A DNA stretch of 33,007 nt. It comes from Halalkalibacter akibai JCM 9157 (lineage in GTDB: Bacteria; Bacillota; Bacilli; Bacillales; Bacillaceae_D). The stretch lies in contig NZ_BAUV01000045.1 of assembly GCF_000513135.1 (NCBI RefSeq), positions 1-33,007 on the forward strand, written 5' to 3'. Both the position numbers and the translations under genes were made by a program. The notes beneath the pieces are model-generated. The model was given only the letters and a program-made list of their open reading frames with translations, made no database searches and was not told the origin of the DNA. Of the stretch, positions 25,130-33,007 are shown piece by piece; within the stretch, counting starts at the first letter, position 1; each line of letters begins with the position of its first letter.

Positions 25130-25132
25130 ATT

Positions 25133-26278
25133 TTATTTATTAAAAGCCTCAGTTGCTAGTTGAATTAGAGTACGATCATCCATAGGAGGATTATGGAGTC
25201 CAGCCCGAACATCGCGGTAATACCGTTGAATGGCATTGTCTTTAAACAAACTTTGAGCACCGACGACTCTCATTGCTCGGTCTACTATTTCAATAGCCGC
25301 ATTCACGACATGATATTTAACGGAACCAAGCTCTGATTGCATTTGTTTCTTCTCATCATCCGAAATTTGGTCCCATTTTTGAGCGACTCCGTAAAGAAAA
25401 TAGCGAGCTTGTAGTAAGGCCGCCTCATTCTCTCCAATTTTAACTTGAACGTTTGGAAGTTCTTTAATAGCTGTTTGCAAGCTGTTAGGGGAGTAGGAGG
25501 TAGCAAAGTCAATGGCAAATTGCTCTGCTGCTTGTGCAATTCCCAAGTAACAAGCAGGAATATGTAAAAGCCAACCTGCAGGGCGTTTATTACCAGGGTG
25601 AATAACTTCTAAAAAGGCATCTTCGGGTACTTGCACCTGCTCCAAATATAAATCATGACTAGCGGTTCCTCTCATAGCAATGGAATTCCATGTTTCTTTA
25701 ATTTTTACCCCGGTTAAAGATTTGTGAATAAGAAAATTACCGACTTGCTCGTCATCCATTGTTGCTGAAACAATAAAATAGTCGAGAGCAGGAGCCATTG
25801 AAGTAAAACTTTTTCTGCCTGTAATGATCCACGAATTACCTTCACGAGCAGCTCGAGTCGTTGGTTTTCCACCACGTGTAGGACTTCCGGTTTCTGGTTC
25901 TGAAGCTGCAGCATTTAGTAATACCCCATCTTCAACAATCTCTTTAAAGAGCTTATGCAGTATGTTCTCTGGCCAATTCGAATGCTCAGCAAGTTGACTC
26001 ACAAGACCAATATGCCATCCTATTGATAAAGCAGTTGACCCATCAGCTTGGGCAATTAACTCTTGAAGTGGTAACCATTCTGATAATGTTAATCCTTGTC
26101 CTCCATAAGCCTTAGGAACAGTTAAAGAGGTATAACCTATTTTTTTTAAGTCTTCGATGTTTTCCATTGGAAAAGAGTTTTCTTCATCATGTTGTTTTGC
26201 TCGTTGTGCGAAAGTAACTACAGTTTCTTTTAGTATGCTCTTCCTTTCATTCAAGGTTGTTACACTATGAAGATGCAT
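25133..26278 (-). CDS. ydbM: Acyl-CoA dehydrogenase family protein, YdbM-like
   Basis: A 381-residue flavoprotein of the acyl-CoA dehydrogenase superfamily. Seen are the N-terminal helical domain with VPKAYGGQGLTLSEW, the middle beta domain with ASEPETGSPTRGG, WIITGRKSFTSMAPALDYF and SIAMRGTASHDL, and a helical C-terminal domain with AMRVVGAQSLFKDNAIQRYYRDVRAGLHNPP. Length and sequence resemble B. subtilis YdbM. The usual catalytic glutamate is not obvious to me, so the substrate and reaction are uncertain. ATG 26278 is preferred because GGAGGG lies six bases upstream; the ATG at 26284 abuts it. Confidence 0.85.
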   Translation of the reverse strand: MHLHSVTTLNERKSILKETVVTFAQRAKQHDEENSFPMENIEDLKKIGYTSLTVPKAYGGQGLTLSEWLPLQELIAQADGSTALSIGWHIGLVSQLAEHSNWPENILHKLFKEIVEDGVLLNAAASEPETGSPTRGGKPTTRAAREGNSWIITGRKSFTSMAPALDYFIVSATMDDEQVGNFLIHKSLTGVKIKETWNSIAMRGTASHDLYLEQVQVPEDAFLEVIHPGNKRPAGWLLHIPACYLGIAQAAEQFAIDFATSYSPNSLQTAIKELPNVQVKIGENEAALLQARYFLYGVAQKWDQISDDEKKQMQSELGSVKYHVVNAAIEIVDRAMRVVGAQSLFKDNAIQRYYRDVRAGLHNPPMDDRTLIQLATEAFNK

Positions 26279-26353
26279 GACCATCCCTCCAGTCCTTCTT
26301 TTCTAAATTTTATCATAAAGGGTGAGAGAGTTAGAAAGATAGAGCTTGATTTT

Positions 26354-26848
26354 TTATGGTCTAATATATACGGCTGTTCCGTTCGGCACAAATTGAGCTA
26401 ATTCGTTTACATCATGGTTGTGCATTCTCACACAACCTAACGAGACATATTGACCAATTGAGGCGGGATCATTCGTCCCGTGTATGCCATACGATTTTTT
26501 TGATAAGCTTAACCACATAGAACCGAATGGACCTCCTGGATTCGGTGCACGGTTAACAATGATAAAATCGCCAACAGGTGTTTCGTGGAGCATTCTTCCT
26601 ACTCCAATAGGATAGACTTTTTGAATTATACCGTTTTCTTGTAACGTTAATGTTCTATTGGATAAAGAAATGTGGATCGTATAAGGAATAGTGGAAGGAG
26701 ACGGGAGACCAGGTATATTAATAGGTTGACCAACAATAATAACATTTGGGTCTATTCCGGGATTGGCCGCAAGCAAGCTAGAAAAAGAAGTACGATAGTC
26801 TTCAGAAATAGCAAACAATGTTTCTCCAGGCTTCACGATGTGGATCAT
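26354..26848 (-). CDS. ykuD: L,D-transpeptidase with LysM domain, YkuD-like
   Basis: A 164-residue protein with an N-terminal LysM peptidoglycan-binding domain (residues 2-46, [17 protein letters not shown] to GQPINIPG) and a YkuD catalytic domain. The active-site segment [10 protein letters not shown] and [12 protein letters not shown] gives H123, C139 and R141. It matches the 164-residue B. subtilis YkuD, a spore cell wall-associated enzyme that makes L,D-crosslinks. ATG 26848 is chosen because AAAGGAGG lies seven bases upstream; ATG 26854 touches it. There is no signal peptide, as in YkuD. Confidence 0.93.
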   Translation of the reverse strand: MIHIVKPGETLFAISEDYRTSFSSLLAANPGIDPNVIIVGQPINIPGLPSPSTIPYTIHISLSNRTLTLQENGIIQKVYPIGVGRMLHETPVGDFIIVNRAPNPGGPFGSMWLSLSKKSYGIHGTNDPASIGQYVSLGCVRMHNHDVNELAQFVPNGTAVYIRP

Positions 26849-26981
26849 TGCCATACCTCCTTTTCTACCAAGTTATTAGGCAATGGCGAGTATAGAACAA
26901 TAATTGTTATGATTTGATTGGCTCGCCTTTTTAATCTGTGGTTAAATAGTAATGAGAATAAAGAAGATGGAGGGATCATTC

Positions 26982-27128
26982 ATGAGACCATTACAAATAT
27001 CTGCTGAAACTGCGCAAAAGCTTTCAGAACAACTTAAAGTACCAATTGAGCAAATCATGCATATGCCACAACACATATTGCTTGCCAAATTAGCAGAGCT
27101 TGAGAAAAACGCGAATAAAGAAGAATAG
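26982..27128 (+). CDS. yycC: YycC-family small protein
   Basis: A 48-residue protein: MRPLQISAETAQKLSEQLK, then VPIEQIMHMPQHILLAKLAE and a charged tail. It matches my recollection of the YycC family of Bacillus (about 46-50 residues), whose function is unknown. GGAGGG lies seven bases upstream of ATG 26982. It is followed by a strong terminator, so it is a stand-alone gene divergent from ykuD. Confidence 0.8.
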   Translation: MRPLQISAETAQKLSEQLKVPIEQIMHMPQHILLAKLAELEKNANKEE

Positions 27129-27176
27129 AATGTTTGTAGAGGCCCATCTTGAAGCAGAGTGAGCTCAAATGATAGT

Positions 27177-27223
27177 AAAAAGTTATCCCAAAAGGACTGT
27201 TTTTCCTTTTGGGATAACTTTTT
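27177..27223. terminator. Bidirectional terminator between yycC and the aldehyde dehydrogenase gene
   Basis: A perfect 20-bp stem (27177-27196 with 27204-27223) with a 7-nt loop and A/T-runs at both ends lies between convergent genes. Confidence 0.93.
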
Positions 27224-27251
27224 GTAATGAACAAGCGGTCAGGTGAAACAA

Positions 27252-28622
27252 TTACTTTAAGAAATACTTAAGTTTTTTTAAACCATCTTTTACGTTTGGA
27301 TACCTAAGGGGAATATCAAACTTTGTTGTTTGTTTTAAGATGCTTTTTTTATGTGAAAATGTGTCAAAGCTGCCTTTTCCATGGTAGGAACCAATTCCAC
27401 TAGTTCCGACGCCACCAAAGGGCAAATGAGGGGATGCAATATGATAGATCGTATCATTGATACACCCTCCGCCAAAAGAAATGTCTTTTAATACTGTTTG
27501 TTGTGTGTTGCTGCTCTCTGTAAAAAGATAGAGTGCAAGAGGTTTTGGATGATGATGAATGCCTTCAATTGCCTCAGAAAGTTGATGGTATTCCAAAATA
27601 GGAAGAATCGGACCGAATATTTCATCTTGCATCACATGGTCATCCCAGTGAATGTTTGTTAATACAGTTGGCTCAATCCTTAATTGATCTTCGTTAGTAT
27701 TACCGCCAATGAAGGTTTCGCCATCTTTCAAAAAGGATTGAAGACGTTTAAAATGTTTACTACTTACAATTCTAGTGTAGTTGGGATTTGTAAGAGGATG
27801 TTCCCCGTATAGTTCTTGAATGGCCTGTTTAAGCAACTTTAAAAATTCTGTTTTTATGTTTTGATGAACGTATAAGTAGTCTGGAGCAACACATGTTTGA
27901 CCTGCGTTCATAAATTTCCCCCATGCAATACGTTTGGCAGCTATTTTGATATTGGCATCATCGTGAACGATACAAGGACTTTTGCCTCCAAGCTCTAATG
28001 TGACAGGGGTAAGGTTTTTTGCTGCTGACTCCATCACGATTTTGCCAACAGGTACACTACCAGTAAAAAAGATGTAATCTATGTTCTCACTCAGGAGTGC
28101 CTGGCTTGTTTCCACTCCGCCTTGTACAACAGAAATAAACTCCCTAGGGAATAATTCAGAGATGAGATCACTTAAAACTGCTGACGTTTGCGGTGTTAAT
28201 TCTGAAGGCTTTAAGAGAGCGCAATTTCCGGCAGCGATTGCACCTATTAAAGGAGCAATCGCCAATTGAAACGGATAATTCCACGGAGCGATAATTAGGG
28301 CGACACCATAGGGCTCAGGATAGATAAAGCTTACCGAACCAAAATGGGTTGTAGGTGTTTTTACTTTTTCAGGTTTAGCCCAGTTACGAACATGTTTGAG
28401 TGCAAATCGAATTTCTTCAAGTATTACTCCAATTTCAGTAGAATAAGCTTCAAACTCAGATTTGTTTAAATCAGTGTTCAAAGCTTTGACTAAACGCTCT
28501 TCATTAGTTCGGATACCTTCCCTTAATTTTTGTAAAGCTTCTAGGCGAAAATGTAACTCTTTAGTTTTTCCAGTAAGGAAAAATTGTTTTTGTTGATTAA
28601 TTAATGTTTGATAGTTTTCCAA
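27252..28622 (-). CDS. Aldehyde dehydrogenase (class 3 / fatty-aldehyde type)
   Basis: A 456-residue NAD(P)-dependent aldehyde dehydrogenase of the short class 3 group, like B. subtilis YwdH. Motifs: IIAPWNYPFQL (N115), LLKPSELTP (K138), FFTGSVPVGK, LELGGKSP (general base E210) and NAGQTCVAPDY (nucleophile C244). The C-terminus is hydrophilic (KKLKYFLK) without a clear membrane tail. I choose TTG 28622 because GGAGG lies eight bases upstream; the ATG at 28637 directly overlaps that GGAGG. It follows the alcohol dehydrogenase gene by 43 bases on the same strand, which suggests stepwise alcohol-to-acid oxidation. Confidence 0.9.
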   Translation of the reverse strand: MENYQTLINQQKQFFLTGKTKELHFRLEALQKLREGIRTNEERLVKALNTDLNKSEFEAYSTEIGVILEEIRFALKHVRNWAKPEKVKTPTTHFGSVSFIYPEPYGVALIIAPWNYPFQLAIAPLIGAIAAGNCALLKPSELTPQTSAVLSDLISELFPREFISVVQGGVETSQALLSENIDYIFFTGSVPVGKIVMESAAKNLTPVTLELGGKSPCIVHDDANIKIAAKRIAWGKFMNAGQTCVAPDYLYVHQNIKTEFLKLLKQAIQELYGEHPLTNPNYTRIVSSKHFKRLQSFLKDGETFIGGNTNEDQLRIEPTVLTNIHWDDHVMQDEIFGPILPILEYHQLSEAIEGIHHHPKPLALYLFTESSNTQQTVLKDISFGGGCINDTIYHIASPHLPFGGVGTSGIGSYHGKGSFDTFSHKKSILKQTTKFDIPLRYPNVKDGLKKLKYFLK

Positions 28623-28665
28623 TCGGTCAACCTCCATCTTTTTTCATTGTTAAATTACATCATGT

Positions 28666-29865
28666 TTATTGTGTGATTAATTGATAAAGCTGCACCATAT
28701 CTTTCTTACGAAGAATTTTAGGCACAGGATAAAGTGGATTAGCTTCCTTCAAAGCTCTTTCTATCATTAAGGGGAGATCTTTTTCTAGTACCCCATTTAT
28801 TTTGTGTGGAATGTTCATATCTTCATTTAACTTCCTAATTGCTTTAATAAACATCTTTGACTTTTCTTCTTCAGTATCTGTCTCAGAACCTAAACCTACT
28901 AAATCAGCTAGCTCTGCCAATGGTTTGTGTACGGCGTCCTCATAATACTCAAGTACATATGGTAAGATTATCGCATTTGCTAAACCGTGAGGAATTTGAT
29001 AAAAGCCTCCAAGTGTATGAGCAATTGCATGAACATAGCCGATGTATGCACGAGTAAATGCAACTCCTGCTAAGTATGAAGCTTTTTGCATGTTCTTACG
29101 TGCACGGACATTTGAGCCGTTTGAATAAGCTTCGTAAATATTATCAAATATTAATTTTACGGCTTCTCTACTACACTGCTTTGTTTCTTTAGTGTTACTT
29201 TTACCGATATAAGCTTCTACAGCGTGGGTCAACGCATCTAAACCAGTAGTTGATGTAATAGCTGGAGGTAGCTTCATGGTAAGTAATGGATCGAGCACAG
29301 CGAAGTGGGGAATTAACACTGTATCATTAATTGCGTATTTTTCAAACGTTCTTTTGTCAGATACCACAGCTGCAAGTGTCGCCTCACTTCCTGTACCCGA
29401 TGTTGTCGGTACAGCAAAGAGTGTAGGAAGTTTTCTTCTTACCTTTAATTGCCCCTTCATTTGAGGAATGGTTCTTTTCGTTCTAGCTAGACGCGCGCCC
29501 ACAGCTTTGGCACAGTCTATTGGAGATCCACCACCGAAAGCTACAATGCCTCGACAATTATGATTTCTGTATACGAATAAAGCTTCTTCTATATTCTCTA
29601 TCGTAGGATTTTGAACTGTATTGTCATAGATGAAGAATTGGATACCTTCATGCTTTAATTTTAAAAGCAATGGCTGCAATAACCCAATAGAAACGATGCC
29701 TTTATCTGTGATAATTAATACACGATCGATGTTTTGTTTTTTGATCACCGAAGGCAGTTTCCTTACACTGTTTTCTCCCTCTAATAAGATGGGTTTACGC
29801 CACCTTAAAAAATAAGCGGTTATTCTAAATATCTTTTGATAGAGTCTACAATAAAGATTGTACAT
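28666..29865 (-). CDS. Iron-containing alcohol dehydrogenase
   Basis: A 399-residue member of the group III (Fe-type) alcohol dehydrogenases. Visible are the dinucleotide-binding FGGGSPIDCAKAVG, TTSGTGSEAT, and the metal-ligand region TTGLDALTHAVEAYIG with GYVHAIAHTLGGFYQIPHG. The N-terminal 30 residues (YNLYCRLYQKIFRITAYFLRW) are hydrophobic and aromatic, longer than in many relatives, and could touch the membrane. The start ATG 29865 has GAGGTGAGG upstream; the GTG at 29877 lies within that signal. It is upstream of the aldehyde dehydrogenase gene, probably in one operon. The substrate is inferred to be a longer-chain alcohol, but this is not shown. Confidence 0.88.
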   Translation of the reverse strand: MYNLYCRLYQKIFRITAYFLRWRKPILLEGENSVRKLPSVIKKQNIDRVLIITDKGIVSIGLLQPLLLKLKHEGIQFFIYDNTVQNPTIENIEEALFVYRNHNCRGIVAFGGGSPIDCAKAVGARLARTKRTIPQMKGQLKVRRKLPTLFAVPTTSGTGSEATLAAVVSDKRTFEKYAINDTVLIPHFAVLDPLLTMKLPPAITSTTGLDALTHAVEAYIGKSNTKETKQCSREAVKLIFDNIYEAYSNGSNVRARKNMQKASYLAGVAFTRAYIGYVHAIAHTLGGFYQIPHGLANAIILPYVLEYYEDAVHKPLAELADLVGLGSETDTEEEKSKMFIKAIRKLNEDMNIPHKINGVLEKDLPLMIERALKEANPLYPVPKILRKKDMVQLYQLITQ

Positions 29866-29970
29866 GTTATTCCTCACCTCTTATAAGAATCGCTAACTTT
29901 AAATAGTTCCCTAAAATCTTATTCAAACCAGAAATCTAAAGAACTAAGTAAATTCTAACGTCCTTAAACA

Positions 29971-31778
29971 TCATTTATTTTGTTTTAAATGAAAATAAGA
30001 GTATGAAAATATTAATCCAGTAACATATAAAACTAGAGCGAAATACGCAGGCAATAAATGGACGAATGATGTATATCCAATTATAAAATGAATCGCAATT
30101 CCACTTGCAAAAGCAGGAATGCCACCTATAAATAAAGCCCACCATACCCAGCGGTTCCCTTGTTGAAATCCCCAAAGCGCTGTCATTAATACAAGTAATC
30201 CGACGCTGAGTAAAGCACTTCCAAATCCAGCTCGATCATGAGCAATAACAGGAATTAAGCGACTGTTAAATTCTGAAAGCATATCAGCGGGCATACAAAG
30301 ATAGAGAAGGTCTGTCGTAACAAATACATTAGACACGCCTATATAAGAGATCGTTATTCCGCCGATTACAAACGAGAACCCTAAAACAACGAACGAGAAT
30401 TGCCCAATTAAACTTTTTTTCCAAGTTAAATGGTTTTTGCGATTGGTTGAAGAGGGAGTTCCTCGCAAATTTCTAGTCTGAAAGAATCCATTTAAGTAAA
30501 AAGGAAGTAATATGATCCAAAAGAGAAGATGAAGCCAGTCAAAGTATCCGTAACCAATAAAAAGTAAAATTCCTAGAAAGCCGACAATAGCTGCCGCATC
30601 AATAGCTTGTTTCGCCCAGCGCAAGCCATTTTTAACGCCATAGTTTGCTAGGACCACGTATAGGAAACCACCTGATATCATCGTTCCAGCTAAAGTCATT
30701 CGATCATGAGCCATAAAATAAAGAATTCGTTCGTTGAAATCTTCAATTGTACCTCTAGTCATTTCAAGAAAGAATTCATCGTAAGGAAGAATGATTGTCG
30801 TCATACTTAACAGTAATGTAATGAGTCCACCTATTAAAATCGAAAAACCAAAAAGCCAATATGATTTCCAACCGACTACTTCTGAGTTCTCCGTCCCAAG
30901 CTGCTCTACTTGAGCTTCTTTAATGCGTTTTGGTAGTCCTGGTCCTGCAAATACATAACCTGAAGAGAGTAATACAAGATCTGCACCGTTCTCGAGTAAT
31001 AGTAGTGCATCTTCTGGATTAATCACGCCACCCACCGTAATGACTGGCAGATTAAAGTTTTGGCTTTTAAGAGTGGCCAGTATATTTTGATGATTGATTA
31101 ACGTTTCAGAGTGAGTACATCCGTTTTTTTCATCTAAAATAATGCCTGAATATTTTGCTTTAATAAGACTTAAAAATGCTACATCAAATTGTGTAGGGTT
31201 TATCGCTACATAAATCGGTTTACGAGAGATGCGTGTGGGTAATTGCTCAGTCTTTAGTTTGTCGTATGGAAAAATAAAAGCGTCTGCAAAACGATCTAAT
31301 TTTTCCATTAGTTCTACTTGTTCTTGTCGGGCTCCTGTTACTCGGATAAACAGTGGTAGACTCAATTTTAGTTTTTGTAATTTTTCTATCACGTTTTCAA
31401 TTCCAATGGACTCACTAGAATCACTAATGTCTATCGTTTGGTTCTTATAATCCATTAAGGGAGCTGTTCCTTTGTTGGCATTCTTAGTGATTGGACCAAT
31501 CTCGATAAAACCAAACCCTAAATTAGAAAAAGCTGCAGTACCTGATAAATGAGGATCTAGCTTACCTGAAACCCCAATTGAGTTTGAAAAGGTTAAATCA
31601 CCTATTGTTTTTTGAGCAAAGGAGAGGACTCTTCTCTCCCAAGAAAATGGATCACTTGTTTACCAAAAGGTAATGACGCAATTGTAGACATTGATTTATG
31701 TATGAAATTACGAGAGTAGGTGGGAGGTACTTTCGTTAAAAAAGGCTTGAATAAAAGATGATAGGACCAGTCCGGCAT
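29971..31778 (-). pseudogene. Dihydroorotate-dehydrogenase-like barrel fused to a duplicated membrane domain, one frameshift
   Basis: From ATG 31778 (after AAAGGAGGAGGG) the first 53 codons encode a PyrD class 2-like N-terminus (LPFGKQVIHFLGREESSP). The rest (FAQKTIGDLTFSNSIGVSGK and NLGFGFIEIGPIT onward) is in the frame one base earlier. An extra base beside the AAA at 31618-31620 restores 602 residues. FMN-phosphate-binding GGVINPEDALLLLENGADLV and SSGYVFAGPGLPKRI are kept. The SSPNT catalytic loop of class 2 dihydroorotate dehydrogenases is not recognisable. From about residue 305 on, two repeats of about 156 residues each have four membrane segments and an FN-x-R...HDR motif. Known relatives and function are uncertain to me. 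Confidence 0.72.
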
Positions 31779-31869
31779 AGTCCCTCCTCCTTTCGTAGAG
31801 CAGATAGTTTTATTGTATACTCTCTAAAGCTTACAAATAAAGAAGAAAGATGTTGCTATTCTCTTTCTC

Positions 31870-31878
31870 TGATATAAT
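31870..31878 (+). promoter_or_regulatory. Extended -10 promoter for the alpha/beta hydrolase gene
   Basis: TGATATAAT combines a TG extension with a perfect TATAAT (31873-31878), 36 bases before the start codon. No good -35 is present at 17 bases. Confidence 0.6.
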
Positions 31879-31913
31879 ACACTTTATCAGTATAAATAAA
31901 GAAGGTATTTACT

Positions 31914-32855
31914 ATGTTGGTCATATTATTTATAGGGTTCATTGTTATTTTAAGTGGAACTAGTTTTTACTTTTACCATAAAGCGATTCGAAGTTCATCC
32001 AAACCGTTTTTAAATGAGGATCCGGATTTAACAAAATCAAAGTCTGCATCAAAATTTATAAAAATGGAAACAGATGATCCGAAAACTTGGTTTAGTAGGC
32101 AAAATGTAAACACAGTTCATATCCTCTCAAATGATGGACTTATTTTACAAGGTTATCTACTTGAAGCGCGAAGACAAACACAACATACGGTTATTATTGC
32201 TCACGGTTATTCAGGACAAGCGAGGGATATGGCCAGATATGCTAGATTTTATTATGAGAAACTAGGGTATAATGTTTTGTTACCCGATGCGAGGGGACAT
32301 GGAGCGAGCGAAGGTCATTATATCGGTTTTGGCTGGCATGAGAGAAAAGATTATCTTTCTTGGATTAACAGTGTGATTGAGCGATATGGTGCTCAATCGA
32401 AAATTACTCTTCATGGTGTTTCAATGGGGGCAGCGACAGTTCTGATGACAAGTGGGGAGAATCTCCCTAAGCAAGTGAAAGCTGTTGTTGCAGATTGCGG
32501 CTATACATCTGCTAAAGATGTGTTAACACACCAACTAAAAAGAATGTACCATCTACCTAGTTTCCCATTATTGCAGGTTACAAGTTTGTTGACTAAGCTT
32601 AAAGCTGGCTATACGTTTAGTGAAGCATCTGCGCTTAAGCAAGTAAAAAAAGCTAGTATCCCCATTTTATTTATCCATGGAGAAGAAGACAGGTTTGTTC
32701 CAACATCTATGGTCCATCAGCTTTATAATGCCGCTAAAAGCAAAAAAGAGCTCATGCTCGTACCTAATGCCACTCATGGAGAAGCATATGTCGTCAATAC
32801 GAATGCTTATGAAACAAAAATCAGACAATTTCTTCACAAATATAAAGAGCGGTAG
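31914..32855 (+). CDS. Membrane-anchored alpha/beta hydrolase, YqkD-like
   Basis: A 313-residue protein with an N-terminal hydrophobic anchor (residues 2-20) and an alpha/beta-hydrolase domain. The oxyanion segment is IIAHGYSGQARD, with DARGHGASEGHYIGFGWHE following. The catalytic triad is S170 (HGVSMGAA), D259 (HGEEDRFVP) and H288 (ATHGEAY). It resembles B. subtilis YqkD and related serine hydrolases or peptidase-like proteins of unknown substrate. The start ATG 31914 has a modest GAAGG upstream. Confidence 0.88.
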   Translation: MLVILFIGFIVILSGTSFYFYHKAIRSSSKPFLNEDPDLTKSKSASKFIKMETDDPKTWFSRQNVNTVHILSNDGLILQGYLLEARRQTQHTVIIAHGYSGQARDMARYARFYYEKLGYNVLLPDARGHGASEGHYIGFGWHERKDYLSWINSVIERYGAQSKITLHGVSMGAATVLMTSGENLPKQVKAVVADCGYTSAKDVLTHQLKRMYHLPSFPLLQVTSLLTKLKAGYTFSEASALKQVKKASIPILFIHGEEDRFVPTSMVHQLYNAAKSKKELMLVPNATHGEAYVVNTNAYETKIRQFLHKYKER

Positions 32856-32880
32856 CGAAGTATGCTATCGCTTTTGTTAT
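32848..32880 (+). terminator. Terminator overlapping the hydrolase stop codon
   Basis: AGCGGTAGC (32848-32856) pairs with GCTATCGCT (32864-32872), with one G-U pair, followed by TTTT. The stop codon lies in the left arm. Confidence 0.7.
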
Positions 32881-32929
32881 GGTTATTTTTTAGTAGCTGT
32901 TTTTGCATAATTCGTTGTATGGGGCTTAC

Positions 32930-33007
32930 TGACTCGTAGTGAAATGGAGCGGAAGTCACTTGACTCCTGCGGGATGCAGAGGTAGGGGCGAGACCCCACA
33001 GGCGTAG
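32930..33007. repeat. Start of a dispersed Bacillaceae-type intergenic repeat, cut by the window end
   Basis: The stretch ACTCCTGCGGG ... GAGACCCCACAGGCG, with GGAGCGGAAGTCA before it, matches a GC-rich hairpin element I recall as common between Bacillaceae genes. Arms here are CCTGCGGG (32966-32973) and CCCACAGG (32995-33002), one mismatch, plus AGTGA/TCACT (32938-32942, 32956-32960). It is richer in G+C than its surroundings. Only one copy is in the window. Confidence 0.6.

Noticed and set aside
24991-25131. 47-residue extension of the glycoside-hydrolase-like protein
   Set aside because: It runs through the acyl-CoA dehydrogenase terminator; ATG 24990 has a ribosome binding site and is followed directly by a membrane anchor.
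28623-28637. ATG 28637 as the aldehyde dehydrogenase start
   Set aside because: The GGAGG that serves as ribosome binding site lies within its first codons; TTG 28622 is correctly spaced.

Overview
The window looks like chromosomal DNA of a low-GC, spore-forming Bacillaceae member. The signs are AGGAGG-type ribosome binding sites, TTGACA/TATAAT promoters, stem plus T-run terminators, the sporulation genes spoIIM and mciZ, and many proteins I recognise from Bacillus subtilis (YebE, YhfK, YvgN, YqzK, YdbM, YkuD, YycC types). Homology calls rest on recognition of the protein sequences, not on a search.

Layout. Positions 1-7000 hold loosely linked metabolic and envelope genes: yebE, a CobW-type metallochaperone GTPase, a yhfK-like NAD(P)-binding protein, a DUF1028 gene, an AEC-family transporter, a yvgN-like aldo/keto reductase, uppP and a membrane-anchored thioredoxin. 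The DUF1028, AEC and reductase genes each carry one single-base frameshift. Positions 7000-16400 are a conserved Bacillus block: DUF3866, mciZ (antisense, with a tail overlapping DUF3866), nudF, a PHP/EndoQ-like gene, spoIIM, fur, yqzK, xerD, deoB, punA and pdp. The last three form a nucleoside phosphorolysis cassette. Fur has its own consensus promoter with a PerR-box-like site, and an unusual repeat and hairpin array lies between fur and yqzK.

Positions 16450-18210 (minus strand) hold a small unit that I consider the most interesting part. A consensus sigma-A promoter is followed by a leader of about 200 nt that contains an intrinsic terminator. Then come a DUF2294/MpsC-family gene, a second terminator, and an SbtA-type sodium/bicarbonate permease. 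This has the architecture of an attenuated or riboswitch-controlled inorganic-carbon uptake operon. Divergent from it is a large hybrid histidine kinase.

Positions 21700-31780 are mostly minus strand: a 1093-residue membrane-anchored glycoside-hydrolase-like protein, a ydbM-like acyl-CoA dehydrogenase, a ykuD-like L,D-transpeptidase, the tiny yycC (plus strand), an aldehyde dehydrogenase and an iron-type alcohol dehydrogenase. Last in this stretch is a frameshifted gene for a dihydroorotate-dehydrogenase-like barrel fused to an internally duplicated membrane domain. An alpha/beta hydrolase and the start of a dispersed Bacillaceae-type repeat close the window.

Four genes share the same defect: each is restored to full family length by adding one base in or beside a short homopolymer. 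Either sequencing error or genuine decay could explain this.
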